From Amphimedon queenslandica (taxonomy: Eukaryota; Porifera; Demospongiae; Haplosclerida; Niphatidae), in the NCBI RefSeq assembly GCF_000090795.2, contig NW_003546486.1, positions 10,951 through 56,658 on the forward strand: a DNA stretch of 45,708 bases, in the 5' to 3' direction. Below, piece by piece: positions 1-20,388 of the stretch; the first letter of the stretch is position 1, and every line of letters starts with the position of its first letter. Under the pieces are notes generated by a model. It was given only the letters and a program-made list of their open reading frames with translations, did not search any database and had not been told where the DNA came from. The translations under genes were made by a program, and so were the position numbers.

Positions 1-1074
<1,074 letters not shown>

Positions 1075-4000
1075 GTGTGACTTCAGTTGGTCTAGAGGCA
1101 GAGATAGTGTCACTGGAGCAGAGAGTGGCTGATCTTGAAATGAAGCTCCTCTCTCTACCTCCTAATGATGACAAAGCTCTTGAAATAACAATCAAACTCT
1201 CAGCACTTGAGGATCAGCTACACGTAAGAAAACAATCAATTCTTGTCCATTAGATATACATGTACATGTACAGGTACAGGTACATGTTTTTTTTACTGTA
1301 TGTTTTTACCATTAAACTATTTACAAAAATACATATACAGTATACATAATGCATGTTACATGTATGAGTGTCTGAGTTAAAAATAGATAGAAAAATAATA
1401 GAACATAATAGTATACAGTATTTGTGTACTTGTAGTTTAGTAAACCTTCCCATGTACTGTACATGTACATGTACATGTACATGTACAGGTACATGTACAT
1501 GTACTAATTATATGAATAACAAACTTTTAATGTAAACAGTAAACAGTATAAATTTAACAATTAATGTAATTATTTTATTATTCATAATAATAATAGTTAT
1601 AATAACAACAACAATAACAATAATAATGATTTGTCGGAAATGCTTTGTACATGAGGCAAATTTTGTAGACAAAAGATGGTTATTGAACATTATAAAAAAC
1701 AAAAATTGACATAAATTTGTACATGTACAGTAATTGACTTTAAAATTGCAGTTGGATGGACACAGTTTTACTCATTAAGTAATGTACATGTACATGTACA
1801 TTTGTAAACGTATTTAATGTAAGTATACATGTGTACATGTATTAATTCTCTACTGTATGTACATGTACATGTACATGCATTAATTTTGTACTTTGTGTAG
1901 GTTAAACGTAACCAGTTGGACTCACTGCTACAAATTGAAGGAGACACTTCCAATCAAGACCGCCCACCATCTTATAACGAACTGGGAGGAGCCAGTCAGC
2001 CTCAACCACCCACTCACGAGCTATTGCTACCACCTGCTTACTCTGACCTTCAAGGAGGAATGGGACCTGGTGGTGCTGGAAGACCAGTTAGTGCTGCTTA
2101 TGAGGATCAGGAGTTAGAACTGAAGGATGCAGTTTGGTACCAGGCTGGGTTACCAAGGTATGGGGGCTGAAGTATGAGGAGTGTGAAACATTGAGTAACA
2201 CATTGTACAAGAATAGTTACTGTTTTTTTAAATGATAATACTAATAGTACTAAACAAACCAACAATGCATATTATACATGTAATGTACATGTACATGTAC
2301 ATGTATGTAATACTTGCTAGATAAAACGCAAGAAATGTAGTACCGTATAGTGGGAAATTTTGGAGGGACTAAAATTTGGTGAATTGCTAAATTTTGATGA
2401 TTAGCGAATTTTAATTTGGCGAATTTGTGGCCATGTGCCATTGAGCATGTGTATGATGGCTCAAAATGGTGGATTTTTATTTTGGCAAATGGCTATTAGA
2501 ATACCAAATTCGCCAAATTTGAATCCGTCCATACCTGTACATGTTAGATAAAACAAGAAATGTAGTGTTAAGTCCATGTGCAACAAATAAATATACATGT
2601 ACAGTGTACATGTACATGTAGTACATGTACATGTACATTGTACAATAGTATTGGGAATTTTCTAGTCATATTAATGTACAGTACATGTATAATAATAGTG
2701 TATTTTTTTAGGGAGCTTATAATGGAGATACTAAAGGATCAGCCTAGTGGTAGTTTTATGGTAAGAGATAGCTCCAGCAATCCTGGCTGCCATGCTATAT
2801 CCCTGGTGGCACCAGATGGGGAGATACTCCATTATCTCATTGTCAAAGATGTTTATGGATACTACATTAATGTAAGGACATGTACATGTACCTTATTTCC
2901 TGATTACATGTACATGTACATGTACATGTACATGTACATGTACATGTACATGTACATGTACTGTACATGTACATGTACTGTACATGTATGTCCTTATGCT
3001 ACATGTACAGTGTACATGTACATGTATGTAGAAAGTTTGAACTGTTTCAGACAAATAACTGTAAAGCTACATGTACATGTATGACCATTTTCAAAGACTA
3101 TAGCCCATGGTTTTTTCGGAAAAATGGCTCTGAAATCACCTCCAATTTTTAATACATTTTCTGATACATATTGATGCCCTTATGCTGTGTAGAAAGTTTG
3201 AGCTGTTTTTGACAAATATTTTTCAAGTTATGACCATTTTTAAAAATTACCCAATTTTTGAAAAATACCCAAAGACTATAGCCCATGTTTTTTTTCAAAA
3301 AAATGGCTTTGAAATCACCTCCAATTTTTATTACATTTTCTGATACATATTGATGCCCTTATGCTGTGTAGAAAGTTTGAGCTGTTTTCGACAAATATTT
3401 TTCAAGTTATGACCATTTTTTAAAATGAGCCAATTTTTGAAAAATACCCAAGGCTATAGCCCATGGTTTTTTCGGAAAAATGGCTCTGAAATCACCTCCA
3501 ATTTTTATTACATTTTCTGATACATATTGATGCCCTTATGCTGTGTAGAAAGTTTGAGCTGTTTTCGACAAATATTTTTTGAGTTATGACCATTTAAAAA
3601 AAATGAGCCAATTTTTGAAAAATACCCAAGGCTATAGCTATATAGCCCGTGGTTTTTTGGAAAAATGGCTCCGAAATCACCCTTAATTTTTATTACATTT
3701 TCTGATACATATTGATGCCCTTATGCTGTGTAGAAAGTTTGAGCTGTTTTTGACAGATATTTTTCAAGTTATGACCATTTTAAAAAAATGACCCAATTTT
3801 TGAAAAATACCCAAGGCTATAGCCCATGGTTTTTTCAGAAAAATGGGTCCAAAATTACCTCCAATTTTTATTGCATTTTCTAATACATATTGATGTCTTT
3901 ATGCTGTGTAGAAAGTTTTCGACAAATATTTTTTGAGTTATGACCATTTTAAAAAAATGAGCCAATTTTTGAAAATACCCAAGGCTATAATAGCCCATAG

Positions 4001-4773
4001 TTTTTTCAGAAAAATGGCTCCGAAGTTACTTCCAATTTTTAATACATTTTCTGATACATATTGATGCCCATATGCTGTGTGGGAAGTTTGAGCTGATTCC
4101 GACAAATACATGTACATGTATTTTCGAGTTATGGTCATTTTTAAAAATTAACCAATTTTTGAAAAATACCCAAGGCTATAGCCCATGGTTTTTTTCAGAA
4201 AAATGGCTCCGAAATCACATCCAATTTTTATTACATTTTCTGATACATATTGATGCCCTTATGCTGTGTGGAAAGTTTGAGCTGATTCTGGCAAATATTT
4301 TTCGAGTTAATGCCATTAAAAATATTTTTCGAGTTAATGCCATTAAAAATATTTTTCTTCAAAAAAAGGCTTTTCTACATGTACATGTATGTAGCTCACT
4401 GATGCATGTAGTGCAGTTACATGTACAGTATATGCTTTAGGGGAGGCCCTATTGTGTACATGTACTAAGAGATGTCACTGAGTCATTGAATGTATTACAT
4501 TCATTTATTATGTAGGGATCAGACCGTCACCACCCAACCCTCCTCTCCCTCATACTCCATCACGCCATTCACCAAGAGTTCCTACCAGTAGTCCTATTCC
4601 TTGGAGCCACTAACCCACTAGCTCCTCTCCCTCCTCCCCCAGGGGCCGATGGAGGGGGTGGGGCTATGGGTGGTATACCCACTGATGGATCAAACGATTG
4701 GCTGTATGATGATGATGTTGACGATGAGGAAATGCAGGCTCACTTAACAAACTTGCAGTTTATTCATCCATAG
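1075..4773 (+). CDS. SH2-domain adaptor-like protein with coiled coil and PPxY motifs (5' partial)
   Basis: Four exons: 1075-1223, 1901-2157, 2712-2871, 4516-4773 (stop TAG). The first is heptad-like (LEAEIVSLEQRVADLEMKLL) and probably coiled coil. The second carries two WW-binding motifs, PPSY and PPAY, in a proline-rich stretch, then starts the SH2 domain at VWYQAGLPR. The third gives the SH2 core with the phosphotyrosine pocket FMVRDSSS (arginine of FLVR) and LHYLIVKDVYGYYI. The last completes the SH2 (HPTLLSLILHH) and ends in a proline/glycine-rich, then acidic tail (WLYDDDVDDEEMQ). SH2 domains bind phosphotyrosine; PPxY motifs bind WW-domain proteins such as NEDD4-type ligases or YAP. 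I cannot assign a named family: PI3K-regulatory, RIN-like or a sponge-specific adaptor are possible. The 5' end lies outside the window or in an unrecognised exon. The first acceptor (after 1074) is the least certain junction. Confidence 0.75.
2340..2530 (+). repeat. Foldback (MITE-like) element, family 'tatagcgggaaatttt'
   Basis: Begins 'gtatagtgggaaattttgga' and ends with the inverted 'gccaaatttgaatccgtcc'. It lies in an SH2-gene intron. The ends are mutually complementary and AT-rich. Confidence 0.65.
2905..2988. repeat. Longest ACATGT hexamer run
   Basis: Almost pure (TACATG)n over more than 80 bp, broken only by single CTG interruptions. The hexamer unit is its own reverse complement, so the run can fold into hairpins. 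Shorter runs are scattered over the whole window (for example 1453-1505, 2590-2640, 20790-20815, 23138-23157, 39296-39317, 39594-39607). Confidence 0.95.
3080..4366 (+). repeat. Tandem satellite array, about 180-bp unit, seven copies
   Basis: Within the last intron of the SH2 gene a unit recurs at spacings of about 175-189 bp. The landmark 'tgatacatattgatgcc' occurs near 3162, 3341, 3518, 3703, about 3880 (variant), 4052 and 4241. Each unit also carries 'ggctatagcccatgg', a short near-palindrome, and 'gaaagtttgagctg'. Diverged single or double copies of the same family occur elsewhere in both orientations at 11625-12080, 22280-22790, 34735-35125, 37885-38050 and 38958-39250. No coding potential is evident. 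Confidence 0.9.
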
Positions 4774-5091
4774 ATATCTTTATGACTATGTACCCTGCCC
4801 TCTCGGTATGATATAGGGAACATTCTTATACTCTAACTGTGAACTGTCCATGTACACACGTATCACTGTGTTTGTGTGTTTATTTACAACTCTATGTGTG
4901 GGTTAGTTTATGATCTTGCTATTGTATTCATTGCAGTGTTGAATATCATTACTTATTATGTGTGAGGTGAGATCATGGTATGAGTGTGTGTGTTTCTATG
5001 ACTCATCCAGTGTTTGTTTATATTTACAACAAATCTCCAGTACAACAGGTAACTAGGTTACATTAATAGCAACAAAACTTTATTATTAATT
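4774..5091. other. Convergent intergenic region (3' ends of SH2 and UBX genes)
   Basis: About 320 bp separate the stop codons of two converging genes. It contains the 3' UTRs of both and nothing else recognisable. Confidence 0.6.
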
Positions 5092-6546
5092 TTATGGCAA
5101 TGAGAAATATAATACAGTCCGTACGGTAATATTACTATCATTAAGTGTCAATTGTTTATCATTAAGAGCTGTTCTTGTTAGTCCATTAGTGCTCACTATG
5201 CAATCTTTTAGATCAATACCACTCTCTTTCTCTGCATATTTTATGACGTCATTTATTGTAGCATTTAAAGGGAACTCGTGTTGTATCCGTTCACTGTTAG
5301 GTAGTTTAAGTCCTAACTGTACACTAGTAGTACCTTCCCTTGCTTTAAGTGTTTCTTTAAGAGCTTGTTTGGGTGAGTTGTTCGGTGTAGTGCTAGTTGT
5401 GATTATGCTGTTGCTGTTGAGTGTTCGGAGGATAGAGAGAGGTATGTCGATTGGTGTTCCACATTGTGATGTGAAGTCAAGATCAACTGCAGAGTCAACC
5501 TCTAATAGTTTGGACTGATGCTCAGGACGTGACTGTATCGTAGGCTTTGGGGATGACTGTTGGCTGGATATAGGAGGCAGTGGCTGAGAATGCTACATTA
5601 AAAATATTTAAAAAATAATATTTAACATGGACATAGTTCTTGTATCCATTGCTAATCATGAAGTACATGTACATGTATATATACCCGAGGTGTATAAACA
5701 ACTTCTAGCATGCCAAATTTAAAAGATTGCAGAATACCAGGTTTCTAAATCTATTAGATACCTCCGGGGACACTTACATGTACTAGAAACTTGGCGCTCT
5801 ACACGCTTATGCTCTTATTAGTCCATTAGTTTTGTCAAGCTTGGTTGATTCTTTACTGGCCTAGCCTGTTAGATATGCTGTGTGTATGTCAACTGTGGTC
5901 TTATTATCAGCAGCTGGTAGTTGTTTTCAAATGTCATGATAGAAGTTGCTTATACACCTCTGTATCGGTTTCTATGGTATTTAACCTCACGACGCAGATG
6001 CCGTAGAAGCCGATACCATAGAAACAGATACCGAGGTGATACCAAGAGTAAATAATACCTACAGATTTTACTCTTGCCTATAATAATGCAAAATGATATG
6101 GGGAGTGACACGATCAAAATAAATGTATGTTCATGTACACACATATTAAATCATTAAAGTAAGTGAACATACATATACTCACTGGTTACCTGGAGGGCAA
6201 ACTCCATTCTGTATTCATTGACTGGGTCTAGTTTTGAGGCTAGGATTGCATTGGGTTTGGGACGTCCTCTAGCAGACATTGGTCTGCTCTGTTTGCTGCT
6301 GAGAGGCTGGGGAGGAGGAAGAATAAGAGAACGAGAGGGGACGGGATGAGCAGCAATGGCTGGAGGAGCTTGGAGTGAATATCGAGGTACTGGACTAGAA
6401 TCTAAACCAAAATGGATAGTAAAAGATCAAAGATTGATGATTTTAGGCTTACTAGCATCATCTCTTGGTAAACTAGGGCTAGACTGGCTTATTCTTCTAA
6501 ACTTTCTTCCTTTATGTACAAAGACGTCAGACTCGCTTTCTGTCAT
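5092..6546 (-). CDS. UBXN10: UBX-domain protein, UBXN10-like (ciliary)
   Basis: Three exons on the minus strand: 6546-6453, 6401-6190, 5592-5092, giving about 268 aa; junction phases 1 and 0. The ATG at 6546 opens MTESESDVFVHKGRKF. Residues about 85-100 read SRPMSARGRPKPN, resembling the N-terminal RPKSAKGRTRP segment I recall from vertebrate UBXN10. The C-terminal 80 residues look like a UBX fold (VQLGLKLPNSERIQHEFPL, then INDVIKYAEKESG and a final TVLYFSL strand), the ubiquitin-like module that binds p97/VCP. UBXN10 is about 280 aa, localises to cilia and links p97 to IFT-B, so length and domain position fit. The gene is divergently transcribed from CFAP107 across a 139-bp spacer with X-box motifs, which supports a ciliary role. 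Family (UBX) is fairly secure; orthology to UBXN10 is an inference. A foldback element (5955-6038) sits in intron 2. Confidence 0.65.
5955..6038. repeat. Short foldback element (26-bp stem)
   Basis: Left arm 5955-5980 (CACCTCTGTATCGGTTTCTA plus TGGTAT) pairs with right arm 6013-6038 at 24 of 26 positions, with a 32-bp loop. It lies inside an intron of the UBX gene and is probably a miniature inverted-repeat element or its remnant. Confidence 0.8.
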
Positions 6547-6685
6547 GGTTTACTACTGAATAAAAGCTGATTTCACTGCCCCTAATAAAAATCCCAGCCC
6601 GGCCCTGGACTGTTATTCATTTCTGGTTGCCATGGAACTGTTTTAATACACACCTTTCCGGTAGCCATAGTAACGAGCGCATCAA
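6547..6685. promoter_or_regulatory. Bidirectional promoter of UBXN10-like and CFAP107, with two RFX X-boxes
   Basis: Only 139 bp lie between the two divergent start codons. At 6661-6674 the sequence GTAGCCATAGTAAC fits the X-box consensus GTNRCC(N)RGYAAC in full, 11 bp before the CFAP107 ATG. At 6626-6638 GTTGCCATGGAAC has one perfect half-site and a second half-site shortened by one base. RFX factors drive ciliary genes in animals through such sites, and both flanking genes are ciliary by homology. Confidence 0.8.
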
Positions 6686-9429
6686 ATGGCAGACAGCACT
6701 TGTGGATCTGTGCTCTCCAACAAATGGCAGGACCCAGGCTGGAGAATAGAGCAACGCTATTCTAAAGGAGTCCTGATAGGGAACTGGTCTGAAGATAGGT
6801 ACAAGGTTAAGAGCAGTGCTGGAACGACTATACTGATTTGAGCTGTATGTGTTTTTTGTAGTTTGAGAAAGGGAGCGAGTTTGGTAGCAGCACTAGCCGT
6901 CAGACTTACCGTGGACATTACTTAAAAGCTCCCGACCCGTCCATTCGACTCAAAGGACTAATAAGAAATAATGTGAGCTCAATTTTAATGCAGCACTGAA
7001 AATCTATTTTTGTGACAATGCACTTTGTTTACACCTCAAGGTGTGAAATGAGGTACAAACATGACGCCTTGAGGTGCAAATTAAGTGTAGTAAGCAAAAT
7101 GAAAATGAACCTTAGCATTATAATTTTTATAAATAATTATCAATAAACTTTGCTGATTGGCAAAATTACATTTTATGAACCAATAAAAAGTTTTATTACA
7201 ACAAATTATGCCGTGTCCATCAAATAGGCTAAGCTCCACAGTGTTATTGGAAAGGTGATATATTATTTATTATTCTTATATTTAGGGAATAGATAAAGAG
7301 CATATTTTCATACATCATGGGAAGAGTTACATGCGCAATACAATATCGCTCTACGATCAAACATTCAATAGAGGATATGAACTGGGAGAAAGGAAATGGG
7401 ATGGGAAGAGAATGGCCTGGCTACCAGAAAAAACCGACCACCCTTTGCAAGGTAAGGATGATTGCAATAGCAGTAGAATGTACCTTAACGAAACAATTAT
7501 TAAGCCTGATTTACATTGCACAGTTAAAGGCGGATTTACAATATTACGCTAGTCCTGACGTTACGTTGACGCTGAAATAGAATCTGGTTCTATTCCAGTG
7601 GAAAGCATGCGTCAAAAGGTCAAACTGCCCACGCGTTTGATTAAAAATTGACGGTACGCTGGCCTAATGTCATATTGTAAATCCGCCTTAAGGCTATACG
7701 TTAAGACAGGAAGTGCTGTATAAACCAATGGCAACCGTTTATGTAACGTAAAAATAGAGATAATTTCTATTCTTACATTATGTAAATGGTTGGCATTGGT
7801 TTATACAGCACTTCCTGTCTTAATGTATAGCCTTAACTGTGCAATGTAAATCAGGCTTTAGTGTGTACTTATATCAGCAATTTTCATGATACTGACATTT
7901 GGCTGGTATTTAATAATTTAGCGTTTTGATCATTTTAATACCAACTATATAACAACAACATTTTTCAGAAAAACAATAATAACAATAATAATATTAAGAG
8001 CAGAATAATCTTAAGTTGTAAAAATAGAATAAAATAAAGTTAAGTTAGATAGAATTAATTTAGAAAATAGTCATTCAGACCAAGGCCGTCTTCAAAACTC
8101 AAACCCCTCCATTTTGTTCTCGTCCCCCTTATACATAAGTTAGTTGATCGAATGAGAGCAAATGAGAGCTTAGTTCTTAACCAATTCAAAGTTGTGCTGT
8201 ATCTCCGGTCCCACTTCAGAGCGAGTCTGTCAGCCAAACGTTTCAAAAATATAGACATCTCAGGGCCAATCAGACCGTCCACAGTAGTGCACAAGGGAGA
8301 GAAGCTCACATGTCTCCGTTCACAGTGCTCACTATATTTGGCTTTTTTCTCTCTTTCAGCTGTTTTCAGAATCTGTTCAGGACTCCTGTCTAGATAAGAG
8401 GGGGCGTCAGAGTCGATGACTCTTACATCAAACAGGCACATACCCTGTGGCTGCCAGACACCTCTTATAGCAACATCAGCTCGAAGACTGTCAGAGGATG
8501 AGCTTTCATCTACCATGGGCTCCTTGATGGTTTGACTCCAGACCATAGAGGAAATATCAAAAATAAAATCTCTAATTTCATTATGTCTTTGAACAACTAG
8601 GCCACCTCTTCTACAATCCAATGCGTGAGAAGTTGTGAACGGGGCGTTACAACCATCACAGTTGGTAGGAGTGTTCAATAAAGGTTTTAGGTACCTGAGA
8701 CAGAGAGCATCTCTAAACTCATTGGCCGATAAATCAAAATGTTCCTGTTGAATAGGAAGGGCATTGATAATGTAATCAGAAATCAAAGTTAGCATGGACT
8801 TAAGCTAGCGATTTTTAAAAAAATTGCCAAAATTAAATACTCACAGACAATTGTCTCCTTAAGGTATTATTATGTATACATGCATTATAGGAGCAAGTAC
8901 TAACTTTGGCTTGAAAGAGGAAAAAGAAGAGAAATGGCGGAAGGAGAAAGAACTAGAATCCATTGGGGATTTTGTTACAAGCAATCACTTAACTTATAGG
9001 TACATTGAATAGATGACACTCAACAAGTATCGTATAGCGGGAAATTTTGTAGGGAGTAAATTTGGCGAATTGCTAAATTTTGAGTGATTGGCAGATTTTA
9101 ATTTGGCGAATTGATGGCCACGTGCCATTGAGCATGCATATAATGGTTCAAAATGCCAGATTTTTATTTTGGCGAATAGCTATTAAAACACTAATTCACC
9201 AAATTTAATTCCCTCCAAAATGTCCCGATATACAGTATCACTGAATCATGTGTGTGTTTGTGTGTTTAGGATGCCACCATTGACTTCATATCCAACAGGA
9301 AGGGCTGCTCCACACAAGCTCATATCATCAAGGACTCATCCACAAAGCACTAATAGGAACCTGAAGCTAAGGGGCATGCATCAAACACTCTTCAAGGAAG
9401 TGGTGGATCCAAAATTTGACACAAACTAA
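6686..9429 (+). CDS. CFAP107: Cilia and flagella associated protein 107 (C1orf158 family)
   Basis: Five exons: 6686-6805, 6862-6972, 7286-7451, 8891-8999, 9270-9429 (TAA), about 221 aa; phases 0, 0, 1, 2. Diagnostic blocks are KWQDPGWRIEQRYSKGVLIG and NWSEDRYKFEKG near the N terminus, then SLYDQTFNRGYELG, KRMAWLPEKTDHPL and STNFGLKEEKEEKW, ending TSYPTGRAAP. These match the W-x-x-PGWRIE...VLIGNW...LPEK pattern I recall for vertebrate CFAP107. Members are microtubule inner proteins in the lumen of axonemal doublets, so the expected role here is stabilising flagellar doublets, for instance in choanocytes and larvae. Exon 4 starts after TAGGAG, a NAGNAG acceptor, allowing optional loss of one alanine. 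Intron 3 (7452-8890) holds an antisense retrotransposon fragment and nested foldback elements. Confidence 0.85.
7501..7860. repeat. Nested composite of foldback (MITE-like) elements
   Basis: Three inverted-repeat pairs are arranged in series or nested. The outer pair is 7501-7527 with 7833-7860 (core GCCTGATTTACATTGCACAG). The second is 7529-7546 with 7671-7688 (GGCGGATTTACAATATTA). The third is 7690-7737 with 7787-7836 (AAGGCTATACGTTAAGACAG, continuing through AAGTGCTGTATAAACCAATG). The order suggests two small inverted-repeat transposons lodged side by side within an older one. All lie in intron 3 of CFAP107. Confidence 0.85.
8055..8795 (-). mobile_element. 5'-truncated non-LTR retrotransposon, C-terminal restriction-like endonuclease (R2/R4/Dong-like)
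   Basis: An uninterrupted 246-codon frame antisense to CFAP107 in its third intron. It shows a CCHC zinc knuckle (CDGCNAPFTTSHALDC, spacing C-x2-C-x7-H-x3-C) followed by SLRADVAIRG and MCLFDVRVID, the arrangement expected of the PD-(D/E)XK endonuclease at the C terminus of site-specific non-LTR elements. The reverse-transcriptase part is missing, as usual for 5' truncation. Downstream on its strand the sequence ends in AT-rich TTATTATTG repeats near 7980-8000, a plausible 3' tail. The frame is still open, so the insertion may be fairly recent; domestication is possible but nothing supports it. Clade assignment is tentative. Confidence 0.65.
9027..9234 (+). repeat. Foldback (MITE-like) element, family 'tatagcgggaaatttt', best copy
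   Basis: About 200 bp with complementary ends: left 'tatagcgggaaattttgtag', right 'ctccaaaatgtcccgatata'. It lies in intron 4 of CFAP107 and ends just before the acceptor region of the last exon. Confidence 0.8.
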
Positions 9430-9676
9430 TTAGAAATTATTCTTATTGCTATTGGTTCAAAATAATTATAAAGAACAATGTGAAAGAGGCATATGCATAT
9501 AAGTATTATCCTTATTATTACACTTTAGCTTCTGCAACAACAAAAACACAACAACAACAATAATAATAATAACAATAATAATAACAATAATAGCAAAGTA
9601 ATAAATAATGTCATCTCTAGCAATAATAATTATTATTAGTGAATGAAAAAATGATAATGATAATACACATAAATTA

Positions 9677-19656
<9,980 letters not shown>

Positions 19657-19783
19657 TAAAACAGATATATACACGTTCGACCACGTTTTAGTACGATCAC
19701 ACCTCCCCAATTAAGAATTTTTCATTTAACAAATTAACAATACAAATAATAATCAGTGTTCATTAAACGTTATTGTTCAAAAA

Positions 19784-20348
19784 TTACAAATCGACAGTCC
19801 AACTTCGACAGCAGCAGCACAAGAAGATGAAGGCCTTTCGTATCAAACTTGTAAGAGCTATAAAAATATAATAATAATATCAATAATAATAATAAATTAA
19901 TAATTGTAGCGTACATCTTTCCTTTCTGTGTTTATTGTCGAATTTAGAGGCTCTTCTAGGGACAATAGAGACGGAGAGGATTGAAGCAAAATAAACAAAA
20001 CTCAACAACATCTGGACCCCAGAAGTGAGATAAGAGAACCACGAAACAGGCTCAATGACTGAAGTACCTATAATTATAATTTAAAATAAAACATTTCATC
20101 ATACCATACTCAGGAGCCTAGTAAAAGGGAACTATCATTATTTAATATATTGTTTCAAAATATTAAATCATTTTTAATTATTGTTATTATTGTTGTTCTC
20201 TGTTCTAAACAATAACAATAACAATAACAATAAGTACAACAAAGAAAAGAAATAGTCATTTAGATGTGGGACAGGATAAGAACAAGGAAAAGAGCACAAA
20301 GCCAAGAGAGGTTAAATAAAATAAAATCAAATCAAATTCTATTATTAT

Positions 20349-20388
<40 letters not shown>

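Noticed and set aside
5189-5518. 109-codon plus-strand frame
   Set aside because: Antisense shadow of the UBX-domain exon, which has domain evidence and good splice sites.
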